A DNA stretch of 64,000 nucleotides. It comes from Colocasia esculenta. Taxonomy: Eukaryota; Streptophyta; Magnoliopsida; Alismatales; Araceae. Below the pieces are notes generated by a model. That model did not search any database. It was given only the letters and a program-made list of their open reading frames with translations, and was not told where the DNA came from. A program made the translations under genes and the position numbers. The DNA lies in NCBI GenBank assembly GCA_014218235.1, contig CM024755.1, forward strand, positions 38,522,713-38,586,712, read 5' to 3'. Within the stretch, counting starts at the first letter, position 1; every line of letters starts with the position of its first letter. This document shows positions 45,546 to 57,733 of the stretch, one piece after another.

Positions 45546-47743
45546 TGATAACTGTAAAATTTTTCGTGTTAAATTTCATACATATAATTGATTTTAGACA
45601 TCCTTTGTCTATAAATAATGTGTATTTTGATTTTAATTTTCATTTTCATTTCATCCATGAACAGGTTTGTGAGTATATTAGGTAAATCTTTTGGGTAGAA
45701 CACATAGTTAGATTCTCATTTAATAAAGTCAATATCTTTTGAATAGTTTTACTAATAAAAGTGTTTTCTTTTTATAGGTACATTGTTGGAAATGAAGATC
45801 GTTAATAAATACTATATATAAATAATTTTCGTAAACATCTTCTAATAATTCTTGTAAATATTAGTCTGTAAATAAATCAGATTTAAAATAAATTTTAGTT
45901 AAATAAACAACCTTCACCCAATGCCGTCATGCCATGTACCCCCTCATGAGTCCATTGCGTCAGCATCTTTCCTTCACCACCATCGGCGCATTGCGCCATT
46001 ACCCTTTCTCTCATCCAATCGGATTTAGCCACGCACACCACTAAAACCCCTTTCTTCTTTCCACCAGGGCGATGGAAGTAGCTGGAATCGGTGTGTAAAG
46101 CTGTGCGAATCTGGCGGTGTGTAGAGCTTGGTGGTGTGGAACTCGGGAAGTGGAGCTCGGGCAATGGAGCTCGTGTGCGACGGAGATAGAGGCATGGCGA
46201 CTCGGGCGCGGCGGAGCTGGTGCGACCGGATCTGGGGCGTACGAGCTGCTGGTCGTGCGATGGTGCCCGGGTGTGCGCAGCAGCCAGAGCTGGGGCGTGC
46301 GAGGCGATACGTGAGGCCAGATCTGGGGTGTGTGCGCGATGGAGGCGGGTTGCTGGGCTGGTGCGTAGAAGCGTGCGGGATGGCGGGGCGTGAGGCTGCA
46401 TGCACGGATCTGCTAAGGTGGATGGAGCTCGTGCGTGCGGATCTTCTGAGGTGGATGGAGGTCTGGCGGGGCGTGAGAAGCTCGCTTGTGGAAGGCCTGG
46501 AGCCTATATAAGGACCCCAAGATCCTCAGTTGAGGGGGTGTTCAGCATCTGGGAGGTTCGGCTGTTGAGAGGGGGTTCGAGGTTTTTCTTCTTTTCTTCT
46601 GTGGTTGGTTGGGCGGAAGGTAGACATTTTTTTTCTCATTTCTTCTGTGTTGGGGAGATCGATCCAGTAGACATTTTTTTCCCTTTCTTCTGTGGGGGTT
46701 TCTTCCTCTCAATTGCTGGGAGGGCGACTGCAATTTTTTGGGGTTTTCTTCTTTTCTTCTGTGAGAGATTCTAGAGGGCTGCTTGGATCGTTGGCTTCTT
46801 CCTCTCTTCTGTTCGGCATCTAGGAGGGCGATTGCTTCCAAAGGTCTACCAAGTCTAGATTGAGGGTTGTGTTCGTGAGTCCATGTCCCTACTATAGCAG
46901 AAGATAGATCTGCATTCATGAGGATTTGGAGATTTTCTAGTTTTCTTTTCGAGTTATTAATTTTGTTCTTATCTCTGTTCTTTATAGCTTGAGGATTCCG
47001 AATTAACAGTTCTTATTTTATGTTCTTATTGACTGTTCATCCCCTGAGCTGTAGGGGTAAATTGGCTTGGAAATTTTCTATTGAAATTTTTGTTCTATCA
47101 TCTTTTCATTTCCTTTAAGCTCCAGAGTATTCTAGAAGTAGAGGTTGCATCTGTGTGTAATCTTCAAGTTTTGGATTGAGCAATCGGAGAGGTGAAAGTG
47201 CGCAGAAATTTATTCCGAGCACAGTGTTCTTGTCTATCTTTTATTCAAGCTGTTTGTCCAGTCATTTAAGAATGACTAGTTCAGATTTCTATCGATCTGT
47301 TTGATCCCTCAATTGTGGGGGTACAGTGATATCAATTCTCTTCCATTTTCAATTCTGCTTGTTCTTTCATTGTCGAGTTCCTAGGGAAGATTGATTTCAG
47401 AATGCAGTAGAACATTTTTCCTCTGTGCACCTTTGTGGTTCTCTCCCTTAGACTGTGAGGAAAAGAGAAATATCAGATCGTTGCTATAGTTTAAGAAATT
47501 TCTGTTTATATTTGGTGTTTCTCCCAAACTGTGAGGGATTTTGCAGTATATAGTTTTACTAGGTTTGTAGATTTTTAAAGTCAAACTTTATTCAGCCTCT
47601 CTGTGGATATGACCTGATCTCACCACTTTGTTAGTTCATCTTTGCTATTTTAAACCGGTGAGACATATTAGAGAAGGTGAGCATTTTGATGTGTGCAAAG
47701 AACTCTAGACAACGAAAGTGTACAATCAACAATGTTGCCTTCA
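45546..47743 (+). mobile_element. Athila-like solo LTR
   Basis: 2,198 bases, TGATAACTG...CCTTCA, with a perfect CGTAG duplication (45541-45545, 47744-47748). It is related along most of its length, in opposite orientation, to the Athila LTR at 16882-19501. A TATA box (CTATATAAGG) lies at 46504-46513 after a GC-rich U3 block (46080-46500). No internal domain is present. Confidence 0.92.
46504..46513 (+). promoter_or_regulatory. TATA box of the Athila-like solo LTR
   Basis: CTATATAAGG, identical to the motif at the equivalent site of the Athila LTR. Confidence 0.6.
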
Positions 47744-48576
47744 CGTAGCAGGTTGGCTCCTTCTTTTATCTTTCTTGAAAAATCTCTTGGAGCCAAACTT
47801 CTTCTTCTTGGCAAGGATTTTTTGCAATTTCCTTGACAACATTGCCTCATCATCACTGTCATCTGATTTTTTTTTGGAGTCTTCAGATGAAGAGGAATCT
47901 GCAACCTTCAAAGCATTTGGTATTTTCCTTTTTGAAGATTTTTTAGAAAATCTCTCCATGTTAATTTCATGGGCCATGAGGGTTCCAATTAGTTTATCAA
48001 TAGATAGTTGAGTTAAATCATGTGCTTCCTCAATGGCAGTTACCTTAGGAGTCCAAACATTAGTTAAAGATCTTAGGATTTTCCTTACTGTTTCTTCATT
48101 AGTAAGAACTTTTCCTAGAGAACTTAGTCCTACTATTATGTTGGAAAAGTGATTATACATTTGAGTAATGTTTTCATTAGGAAGCATTTTAAATTGTTCA
48201 TATTGAGATACAAGAATGTCTATTCTAGTTTGTTTAACTCTATCGGTTCCTTCATATGTAACTTGTAATTTATCCCACATTTCTTTTGCAGTTCTACAAG
48301 CAGACAATCTATTGAATTCCTTTTTAGAGAGGGCACAACAAAGATAATTTTTACCCTTATAATTCAAGGACATATTCCTTTTATCAGCTATGGAAAGACC
48401 AGATGTGGATTCACCAATAATTTGGAAATCACCTTGTTCTATTACCTGCCACAGATCAAAATCTGTACCTCTGATGAAGCACTCCATCCGCATCTTCCAA
48501 TACTGATAATCCTCACCATTACAGAATGGTGGCCTTGTAATAGACTGGCCTTTATAGTTGTGAGCTTCAGCTGCCA
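47744..48576 (-). pseudogene. Copia A gag, N-terminal part
   Basis: The likely start is the ATG at 48576-48574 (MAAEAHNYKGQSITRPPFCN), the first after the primer site. The UBN2-type gag domain of copia elements is clear: YQYWKMRMECFIRGTDFDLW, NYLCCALSKKEFNRLSAC, AKEMWDKLQVTYEGT and EHDL-like EEAHDLTQLSIDKLIGTLMA. A S/D/K-rich linker and a K-rich stretch lead to the zinc knuckle. The main frame reads RRSQPAT at its end, while the knuckle (EPTCYEC) is in another frame, so a one-base shift lies in the A-run near 47760. Otherwise it is open for about 270 codons. Confidence 0.9.
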
Positions 48577-48614
48577 TCTCTTCCCAAATCTTTAGATTCT
48601 TCTGAGAAGACCTC

Positions 48615-48626
48615 GCTCTGATACCA
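48615..48626 (-). other. Primer-binding site of copia A
   Basis: TGGTATCAGAGC on the minus strand, two bases inside the LTR edge; it is complementary to initiator Met tRNA. Confidence 0.9.
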
Positions 48627-48628
48627 CT

Positions 48629-50679
48629 TGGCACTAATGATGTCCTAGAGGGGGGTGAATAGGACTTCTTGTGCTTTTAAAATTTTTATCTGAAATTAAA
48701 TAGCAGTAAATAAATCTGTTAGAATTTAGTGTAGTGTGTGATTCAAGTGTATATTGGCGGAAACAATCACACAAGTGCACAAGGAGATGTATCCTGGTTC
48801 GGCCCTTCCCACATGGAAGTCCTACATCTAGTGCTCAAGCCAACCACTTGAGATTTCACTAACTGCCAATAAACTTGGCCTTCTCTCACCCTTGAGAGGA
48901 ATTACAAGCCCACTTACTCCCAAGCAAGTCTTCCCTTACCAGGGGTACAAACACTACCTTCAACAAGGTCTTTCCTTCATAAGAGGGGAAATGCAGGAAC
49001 AATCCTCCTGCAGGAATTACACATAAAGAGATGTAAAAACACTTGTGTGTTTGTCTCAAGAATGAGCAAACACACCTAATTCAGAAAGGATAAAAATATA
49101 AGAGTTGCAACTGAAATCCTTTCTGAACAAGCAGGGTGGACTGAAAGATTTCTAATTACAATTGCCACCCAAAAATAAGACTTCTGTGAGAATGGGAGAG
49201 CTTGGAGAGTTTTCTGAATGTAGAGCTCTCAATCTTGTAGCTTGGAAGAAGGCTTGTGGAGATCTCTTGCTAGCAGAAGGCATAGGAGAATTGAAGAGAA
49301 TTATAGCACAACTCTAAGTGTTCAGTTCTCTGGTTCTATATTGCTCCTTTCAAACTTCAGCTTCTTTTATAATCTTCATGAAGAATGTAGCCGTTTGAAA
49401 ATGGCCGTTAGAGATCTGGCCATTTGAGGAGAGACCTTGGATCGTTTGGATGCTTGCTGAGTTTGTTATCCATAGGCCCTTCTTTCTTTGCTTCTTTCCA
49501 ATGCTTCTTGGACGAGGTTTGCAGCTTCACAGCTAAGAGGTCAACTTCCAATTAAATAGTCTGTGAAGGCTCCATGCTGAAAACGTGCTTCAATAAATAT
49601 CCTGTAGTAAAGACAAGACAAAGAGACAGGGTACCTCCATACTTTCTGAGGTAGGTAAGTCATAGAAAAATAAAAAGTATGGAAACCTCAGACAGATAGA
49701 TTTTTCAGACCAATCAAGGATGGACAGATAGTCAGCAAACAAAGGTATGGACAAGTTCTGACAGTGGTAGGTGAGCCTCTGTCAGATGCCATGCGTCTGA
49801 AAATAATAAATGCAACATATCTTCTGAAATGAAGAAAATTCAGACTACTGTCATGAAGCAAGAGATCAATTTGAACAGATGTATTCAAATATATTCAGTT
49901 AACAATTTTAGAAGAATATTTTAAGTATAATATGTCTTATCATGTCAGAATATATTAAATAATTTATTAGATAGAGAAAATATTCAGTCAATGCAGGTTT
50001 TAATGGAAATCATATCAAGGAAGATAAAATGATATGCAATCAAAATTTCATAAGATGATAAAATAGTATCTTCACAGAAAAAGTATAAGTACAGGACTTG
50101 TCAGTGAAGTCGGATTCAGAAGAGATTGTGATTCGACTCTAGAAGTCAGAGACAGAAACATGAGAATGGACTGATTCGACTTCATCAGAAGTTGCATTAA
50201 GATAATATCATTCGACTTTGCAAGTCGGATAGAAATGCATCCGAAAGTCATAATTCGACTTCCATGAAGTTAAACAGAAACAAGACAGAGAATTCGACTT
50301 TAGAAGTCAGATATAGAAAAATTTGACTTTTGAGAATTGAAGTCCAAAATGAAGTATCCGACTGTAGGAAGTCAGATTCAGAGAAGTTAGATTCTGAAGT
50401 ATTCGACTGTATGAAGTCGGAGTTGACAGTCGGATAGACTGGACTTAGAAAAATTTAAAGATGATCTAGTGCAGAAATTTTCGATTCTAAAGGAGTCGGA
50501 GTCCATAGTCGGATTGTGATGTTTGTGGAGTTAGAAAATTTTTCGAGATAGAGTTTGTCCAAACTATTTTTCTGTAATATGTATATTTAATTTGTAGAAA
50601 GTCTTTTAAAGGTTTTGTCATAGCAAAAATACACAATTATAATAATCTTAAATTATTTTCTTAGGGGTAGTTGCCAACA
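48629..50679 (-). repeat. 5' LTR of SIRE-type copia element A
   Basis: 2,051 bases, plus-strand ends TGGCACTAATG and TTGCCAACA. It contains the block TCCTGGTTCGGCCCTTCCC shared, in variant form, with the element B LTR (CCTAGTTCGGACCTCC), and an array of TTCGACTT-type repeats at 50100-50545. A minus-strand TATAAAAG lies at 49371-49364. Copia C resumes at 50680, with GTATT (50680-50684) the expected duplication copy. Confidence 0.88.
50100..50545 (-). repeat. Degenerate TTCGACTT/AAGTCGGA repeat array in the A LTR
   Basis: Units of roughly 25-45 bases contain ATTCGACTTTAGAAGTCGGA, many of them small palindromes around TCGACTT...AAGTCGA. They were probably short inverted units, now diverged. Confidence 0.75.
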
Positions 50680-51422
50680 GTATTGACATAGATAATCTGG
50701 TATATAATTCTATGAATATGAAGATACTCACAGATTATCTATCAGTGTACTCTAACCCATTATTAGAATAAAGTACCTTGAAATTTAGCACTAAATTGTG
50801 TGTCCACCAATCTATGAAATTCTTGAAAGCACTCGTGGACTTCCCCTTTATGTTTTAGCAAATAAACCCATGTAACACAACTAAAACAATCAATGAATGT
50901 CATAAACTATCGATGACTTGTAGTAGCAGTAGTGCTACAAGATCCCCATACATCAGAGAGCACAATCTCAAAAGGCAAAAAACTTCTATTACTAGTAGCA
51001 TGATAAATACTTCTTGTATGTTTGACTAGTTCACACTGATCACAACTCAATGTGTTTTTATTGCACTTATTTTTCAAAGAAGGAAATAATCTAGTAAGAG
51101 GTGAAAATATAATATGTCCCAATCTCATGTAGTATCATTTCTGAAGGAGCATCCTCAATAGTAAGAGCAGATCTCTCCCCAATAGTAGAGCCCAAATTGC
51201 ATCTTTCAGTCTTCAAATAGTAGAGTCCATTGTGCATCTTACCACATCCAAGAGTTCTCCCCATTTTTAGCTCTTGAAATAGACAATGAGAAGGTCAAAG
51301 GGTGATAGAGCGATTCAATCTCTAATCTGAAAGATGATGGAAAGTAAATTGATAGGAAAAAAGGAATATGCAGGACAGAGGACAATCTCAATGTGGGAGT
51401 ACAGCCCAAAGATCTCTTACTT
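50680..51422 (-). pseudogene. Old Ty1/copia fragment C: gag-pre-integrase and integrase start
   Basis: The minus strand carries QELKMGRTLGCGKMHNGLYY, then, after frame breaks, MRLGHIIFSPLTRLFPSL and CDQCELVKHTRSIYHA (pre-integrase zinc-binding region), SFLPFEIVLSDVWG (first catalytic Asp of integrase), and FMTFIDCFSCVTWVYLLKHK. It belongs to a copia lineage different from A and B. It is bounded on the left by the A LTR and on the right by the B LTR, so it is the surviving target of both insertions. Confidence 0.85.
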
Positions 51423-53585
51423 TGTTGCCCAGCTAGCAAGCCCAGAGGGGGGGGGGTGAATGAGATTCATAAAATTTGATTATCTATACCTGTCAATAAA
51501 ATGTTCACACACAAGACACTTCGTTTGACTATTAGTGTTAGTGGAAAAGCAAACAATAAACATAAAACAAACAATCACACTACACAAGGATTTTATCCTA
51601 GTTCGGACCTCCTCTCCACAGGAGTCCTACGTCCAGTCCCTGAGCAACAACTCAGGATTCCATTACCCAAAGGTACAGTCCCCCTCAAGGACACTTACAC
51701 ATCCAGCCGCAGCTGGCATTCTCTTCACAGCCTGAAGAGGAATACAACCACCTGTTACCTACAGGTCTTCTCTTCAACCCCGAAGAGGAACAACACAATG
51801 ATGTGAGAATATCAGGCGAAGTGCCCCTAGACCTAGTTTACAACAAGTACCAGATCTGAGGCAGAGACTGAGAGAGTAGATCTACGATGAAAGAAACTCT
51901 CAGAACTCAAAGGTGCGCTCCAAAGGATTTAAAACAAGAATGTGGAGAGCGAGAGCTACACAAGAGTTGGAATGAAAAATTTGCTCTTCTATTAAGACTC
52001 TTTGGCGTGAAAGATTGCTTCTGTATTTTTCAAGTTATACTTTCAAGAGTCTTCAGACTTGAATATATATCTTCTCTAAAGGAAGTAGCTGTTGATATGT
52101 CCGTTGTCTCTAAGCTCTAGTATACGTTAGACTGTATGGTATTGTAGAGCTTCCAATCAACGGTCCTTTACGTTCCATGCATGCAAAGAGAAGATCCTTC
52201 TCGATATCCTTCATCTCTCATTTTGTCCAACGTTGTACATGGTTGTGCTGTCAGAGATCTGCACACAATAAATGCTAAATGATAGACAGCTATGCTATCT
52301 CTTGTTGTCAGCCAACGTTAGAATGAATATACATCAAAATAGAAATGCCATTCTGCTTTCTTAAAAGATGTTTCCAATATAAGCATAGGAATAGAATATA
52401 TATGTGCATGCATCGTGCAGTGAGATATTCAGTCATAATAAATGCATAGAGAAAAAAGCGAGGGAAGACTTTTGACTTTCAAAATATTTCAAATATGTTT
52501 AGATATCAAGCCGTTATAACTCATGAAATCGTTGTGAGTATGACTTATGAAATCGTTATGTGAATGAGTCGATGTTTATGTAAATCGTTGCACATGTATA
52601 AACAAATCGATGTGAACACAAATCGTTATACAATCATAACCAATTGTTATAAGAGTATAAGTAAGTCGTTATAACCAAATTGTTGTTTCACTTATCGAGT
52701 CGATGAAGTGATCAAATTGTTGTTTTGCTTTATCGAATCGTTTCACAGACCAAGTCGTTGTTGTGATTTATCGAATCGTTACGGCAAGCAAATCGTTGTG
52801 TAACTTATCGAGTCGTTATAATGACCAAGTCGTTGTTGTAACTTATCGAATCGTTATGAAGGCAAATCGATGTAAGACGAAGTCGTTGTTCTCACTTAAC
52901 AAATCGTTACGAGAATCAAATCGTTGTGAGTGCAAATCGTTGTTCTCACTTATCAAGTCGATGTGAAATAAAATCGTTATGAGAGCAAATCGTTGTGAGA
53001 GCAAATTGTTGTTCTCACTTAACAAATCGTTGTGAGAGTAAATCGTTGTGAGAGTAAATCGTTGTTCTTCACTTAAAAAATCATTACGAGATCGAAATCG
53101 ATGTGAAACAAAATCATTTTACTCACTTACCGAATTGTTTTGAGATCGAAATCATTATGCTCACTTAGCGAATCGTTGTGAGATCGAAATCGTTATGCTC
53201 ACTTAGCGAATCGTTATGAGATCGAAATCGTTATACTCACTTAACAAATCGTTGTGAGATCGAAATCGATGCAACACTTACGAAATTGTTATGAAACCGA
53301 AATCGGTGTGACACTTACCGAATCCTTATGAAGATTAAAACAATAGAAGTAAGGGAATCATTATAGCTCTAATGAAATCGATGTGTACGTAGAAGAATTA
53401 CAAGCTTTGTACTTCAAATGCTACAGGAAAAAAATACTTACCAAGTTTTGCATGATTTTCCTTGATTTATTTCCTGTGATTAAACTTCATAGAAGACTTG
53501 TTAGATCAAACTTTATTTGAGTTTTGTTAATCATCAAAATAAATATGTAATTAATTTAAATTACATGGGGATGAACTGATCTTCA
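51423..53585 (-). repeat. 3' LTR of SIRE-type copia element B
   Basis: 2,163 bases. The plus-strand start is TGTTGCCCAGCTAGC and the end GATCTTCA, set by the adjoining polypurine tract. It carries the GTTCGG block shared with the A LTR (51600-51660) and a large AAATCGTT repeat array (52500-53345). The left flank TACTT (51418-51422) should be one duplication copy; the other is outside the window. Confidence 0.82.
52500..53345 (-). repeat. Degenerate AAATCGTTGTGAG repeat array in the B LTR
   Basis: Dozens of words of the form AAATCGTT, GAAATCGATGTGA and AAGTCGTTGTT recur every 10-25 bases over about 0.85 kb. Larger units such as GTGAGATCGAAATCGTTATG recur around 53150-53260. Confidence 0.85.
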
Positions 53586-53599
53586 ATCTCCCCCTTTTT
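53586..53599 (-). other. Polypurine tract of copia B
   Basis: On the minus strand AAAAAGGGGGAGAT abuts the LTR start. A second CAAAAAGGGGGAG copy lies at 53701-53713. Such doubled tracts are common in SIRE elements. Confidence 0.75.
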
Positions 53600-53783
53600 G
53601 GTGATGACAAAACATCACAAATATAGTTGTTCTGAAATAAATCTAGATAAGATTTGCTAGTGAAATTTGAAAAATGTATTTCAGAATGTTCATTTTTCTC
53701 CCCCTTTTTGTCATTAAGAAAAAAGATATATGAATGAGACAAAAAATAGAAAGAGAAAAGATAAATAATAACAAGAATAAAGT

Positions 53784-56700
53784 CTATTGATCATTGGGAT
53801 TTTCAGAGAGATGGAAGGCAAGAGACAAAAAAGAGGCAAAGCGAGTAAGGATGGGGATCGCCTTGCGTTCCTGCTCTTCAAAATGAGCCTGAAATGCACC
53901 AAAGGTGATGTTATAGGAAGGTCCCATAGTAGGAGCCATCCTTTGAATGTGACGCTGTCGCTGTGCTTCCAAAAAGGTGCCATATCCAGCCATGCCAAGG
54001 GAAATCTTATATGAACTGAAAGATCCAAAACTAGCTAGTCGAAGAAACTGATCAATTTTGAAGGGGTAGTGGATTTGATGCTGCTTCAGTTCCTTTTTCA
54101 TAGCCAAAAAGACCTTGTAACTTTCTTCCCATATAACATAAGGGTCCCGGACAAGGTGAATGGAGTTTGAATCCAAAAATTCGCCAGCAGACAGCAAAGG
54201 TTGATTGGATCGAGCCTGAGAAGCATTGAGTTCTCGAAGTTGTTGAGCGGAAAGAGGGTAGAGCTTCTCCCAATCTGAAGGCGAAAACCGCTCAATTTCA
54301 GACAAGATGGGGGCTAAAACATCAGCCTTCACGTAGCCCCAAAGGTATTTCTTGTAAACAAATCTGTGAAAGGAAAGGGAACGACCCTTTTGCACAGAAA
54401 TTCTGGCCATTACCCGAGCAGCTCGCTCAAAGATTAGTGACCCAATAGCAGAGTCCATGATTAAGGAATGTAGAGGAGGTAGGAACACCACATCAAGAAT
54501 CTCCAAGGTGGCAAAATCAACTTGGATGGAGTCGGTATGAGCATCCCTGGAGCTAAGAGCTTCAATAGCTAGCCGGAATTGGCCAAGCTGAACTTCAGGA
54601 TGGTTGTTGATGTAGCAGTAGTCGTTATACATCTGATAGAACTGGACAAGCTTGATTTCTTTCTGAATAAATGGCCCCCAGGTGTTTTTGTGATGAAGCT
54701 GGAACCACTCAGAGAGAGTTAAAGGGTGATCTCTGGGTGGAAACCTGGCAGCCTGAGCGCGAAGAAACTAGCTGTGGAGAGCTTTGTGGCTCCGAGCCCA
54801 CTGATCTTCAGTTTTGGCTTCAGTCAAGGAGAAAATTTTAGACTGTTGAGTCTTGGATAGAAAAGAGTAAGGAAAAATGGTGTTGAGATGGTCGGTGAGA
54901 TTCAGGTGTGGGAGACCAAAAGTGGTGGCAAAAGTGACTTTCTGAAGAAATTCTTTATACAGAGATTGTTGATTATTGCTAACAGAAAGGGAAAACCAAA
55001 GGGGTGGATAGGAAGGTTCAGAAGAGACATGATGAGTGGAAGTAAGTCTTCTCTTCTTAGGGATAGGGCTAGAAGAGCATGTCCTATGAATATGAGTTCC
55101 AACTGCCAGGACTGAACGAAATATCGCTACTTCAAATTCATCTTTGATGTCCTAGATTTCAAGATGTACAAGTTGGGCACCCTCAAGAATAATGGTTATG
55201 CAAGAAGGAGGAGTAGGATGATTAAAGGGTGACAGAAGTGAAGTAGAAGGGATAGCAGATGGTCCAGAGGAGGATGGATCAGAAGATGAGGCTCCAGCAG
55301 ATGAGGAAGCTGGAGGAACCTCAACAGAAGGTGGAGGAATAAGTGTGGAGGAAGCAGGAGATGATGAGGATTGTGAAGGAAATGGTGTAGGAGAGGAGAT
55401 GGTTCTAGGAATGAGTTGTTTGAAGGTGGGAGGAGCTAGAGGTGCAGTGGAGGATGTTGGTGGAGAAGAAGGGGCTGGAGTTGGAAGAGGAGAAGGAGCA
55501 GGGGGCTCTGGAGCTACAACCTGATCTTCTACTTTGGAAGGCTCAGCCACTGAATCCACTGGCCCGGGTTACCCAGACACATCCTCTGATGGCCCAGACT
55601 TCACAGCCTCAGCTTGCTCTGGAACTGCCACTTCTTCAACAACTGATGGCCCGAATGGCTTTGCTGGATTTTCAGAATTGTGCCGTGATGACCCAAGCTC
55701 ATCTGCCACAACAGATGGCCCTGAAGGCCCAACTGCTTCGGGTTCTGCAGGAGGAGGAGCAGGAGGGCAGGAATTTGTAGATGCGCCCTCACAAAAACAG
55801 ACAAATCTTGTAACACTTGCTGCAAGCTACCAAACTCACTCTTCAGACTTTGGAGCTCAGAAGTCAATGCTCCAATTTGATTACTTGCTGTGCTCTGGCT
55901 AATGAAGATAGAGGCTATATCAGAACGTACAGAGCAAAGGATTGTTCCTTGTTCATCCAATCTCTCAATGATGGGCTTCATATTTACCTTAAATTTCTTT
56001 TGCCTCAGCCTTCGATGTGGCTTCCTGGTAAGTAGAGGGATTTCAAACGCCACCTCTTTACCTCTGTCACTTGCCCTTGCAAAGGGCTCCACATTCTCAA
56101 CATTTACCTCTTCTTCAGATTCAGAAGGGCTTGTCAACACACTTTCTTGAAATTGATCAACTGAGGGGTTAGGAGTGGGCTCCCCCTAAGGCTCTGCTGC
56201 CTTCTCAACTGTATGCTCCCCCTCGATGGGAGCATCTACCATCTGCTCATCATCACGGTGGCTTGCTGCCACAATCTCAGACACAACCTCTTGCTCCCCT
56301 TGAGTGCTGGGAATGGAATCCAGCACACTTCTAAGAATTGAGGCTACCCTGGAGGTGGGGGTGATAGCCTCTTCAATCTTCCCAACAGACTCAATGCCCT
56401 ATGGAGGAATGTCCTCAATCCTGTACTCGCTGACCACTGTCTCTTCAAGGTTGACTACTGCTGTATTTTCTTGGACATCTACTACTGCTGCTGCTGCTTG
56501 GTCTTCTTGGACCACTGGAATTTCGGCCCTGACCGCTTCCTGTTGCTCTTGGACTATTGGCACTTCTGCCTTGGCATCCACTTGCTCATCTGGAACTGCT
56601 GGTGCTGCTGCAAGTGCCTCTTCTTGGACCTCTAGGGCTTCGCCAATAATGGCCTTGCCCTCTGCTGCTGAAGTTTTGGTCCAAACTCCAACCACAAGAG

Positions 56701-57733
56701 AAAAACCACTCTTCTTTAAGTTCCTGCTTTAGATAGCTTGACCCATCTTCTCAAAAACTGCCCCAGTCAAATTTATCCCAAAGTGCTGAAAGATTTTGGT
56801 TAACAAGTGGGCATACGGAAGAGACACATTTAACTTACTTTTCTTGTCCCAAATTTGGGCTGCTGCAAACTTCATTCTTTCTATGATGATTTCTGCCATG
56901 TTGATACCCTAGTTCTGGATAGCCCAGAACATCATGTCGGAGTCCGCCTTGGTGCATGTGGAGAAGGTGGCACTCCTAGGAACTAAAATCTGACACACGA
57001 TAAAATGCAGGATTCTGTTGAAAGTGTTCAACTGATTAATGTCAATTTTTCCATCATTGAGCTTGTACTCGGGACCAACTATCCCCAATCCCTTCGCCTG
57101 AACATCGACGATGTTTACCCCGCTGTGACCGGAGGTAGACACCCTAAACAACGACTCCAATAGCTCATACGTGATGCGAATCTGGGTTCCTTTGACCATG
57201 GATGTCAAGGACTCGTCTTCCTCAGACTTCAGAGAAACGTAAAAAGCTTTAACTAAGTCTAGATAACTTGCCTCTGAAAATGTTACCATCTTCGCCCACT
57301 TCAATCTCTGCATAGCTGCAACGATGTTGTGCATCCCATTCTTTTCCAGATCAGCAACATCAACTGCCTTGTTCCCGCATAACTTGGTCTTCACCGAAGT
57401 AAACCTTTCCTGCTACTCTGCGGTGAGGAAAGCAGCCCCATAGCCCCCGACGGTGCGGGAAACTCCAGAAACGACCATGGTTTTGAATGGGAAAAGGTTC
57501 TGGGTGGTCGGAAGGAAGATTGGAGCAAAAGCCATCAGGAAATTTTTCGCGGGAAGGGATGGAAGCTTTGAAATCGCACAGAGTCGATGCCGAAGACGAT
57601 ATGGTTTTTCGTTCCAGCAAGTCGAAAGAGATGAGAGCGGGAGGTGAATCGATACAATACAGATTTCAGGATTTATCAGATAAAGATAACGCGACTTTTG
57701 AGATGATGGCGCCATAAATGTAGAAAATGACAA
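53784..57733 (-). pseudogene. SIRE accessory (so-called env-like) open reading frame of element B
   Basis: This long frame between pol and the polypurine tract starts at the ATG at 57733 and is readable, with in-frame stops and at least one shift near 55600, to 53784: about 1,300 codons. The N-terminal globular part contains YLDLVKAFYVSLKSEED and MVKGTQIRITYELLESLFRV, resembling the 'putative plant transposon protein' domain. An A/E/V-rich region, a probable coiled coil (GALTSELQSLKSEFGSLQQV), a long P/S-rich tract and a second globular region (FHRFVYKKYLWGYVKADVLA) follow. Several stops are TAG where CAG is expected. I see no convincing signal peptide or membrane anchor, so a surface-protein role is doubtful. 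Confidence 0.75.

Noticed and set aside
45895..46511. Overlapping frames on both strands in the GC-rich part of the Athila-like solo LTR
   Set aside because: They sit in LTR U3 upstream of a TATA box, on both strands, without similarity to known proteins.
16882..47743. The two Athila-like LTRs as one element
   Set aside because: They are in opposite orientation, and the right one has its own CGTAG duplication.
7418..48626. TGGTATCAGAGC stretches (7418-7429 plus, 48615-48626 minus) as tRNA genes
   Set aside because: Only the 12-base primer complement is present, next to LTR edges; there is no cloverleaf.
52500..53345. Possible CRISPR-like array of spaced repeats
   Set aside because: Units are degenerate, with irregular spacing and no unique spacers of constant length; the setting is a plant LTR.
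55442..55902. Plus-strand frames opposite the P/S-rich part of the SIRE accessory gene
   Set aside because: Low-complexity mirrors of the minus-strand frame, which has collinear coding similarity on both sides.
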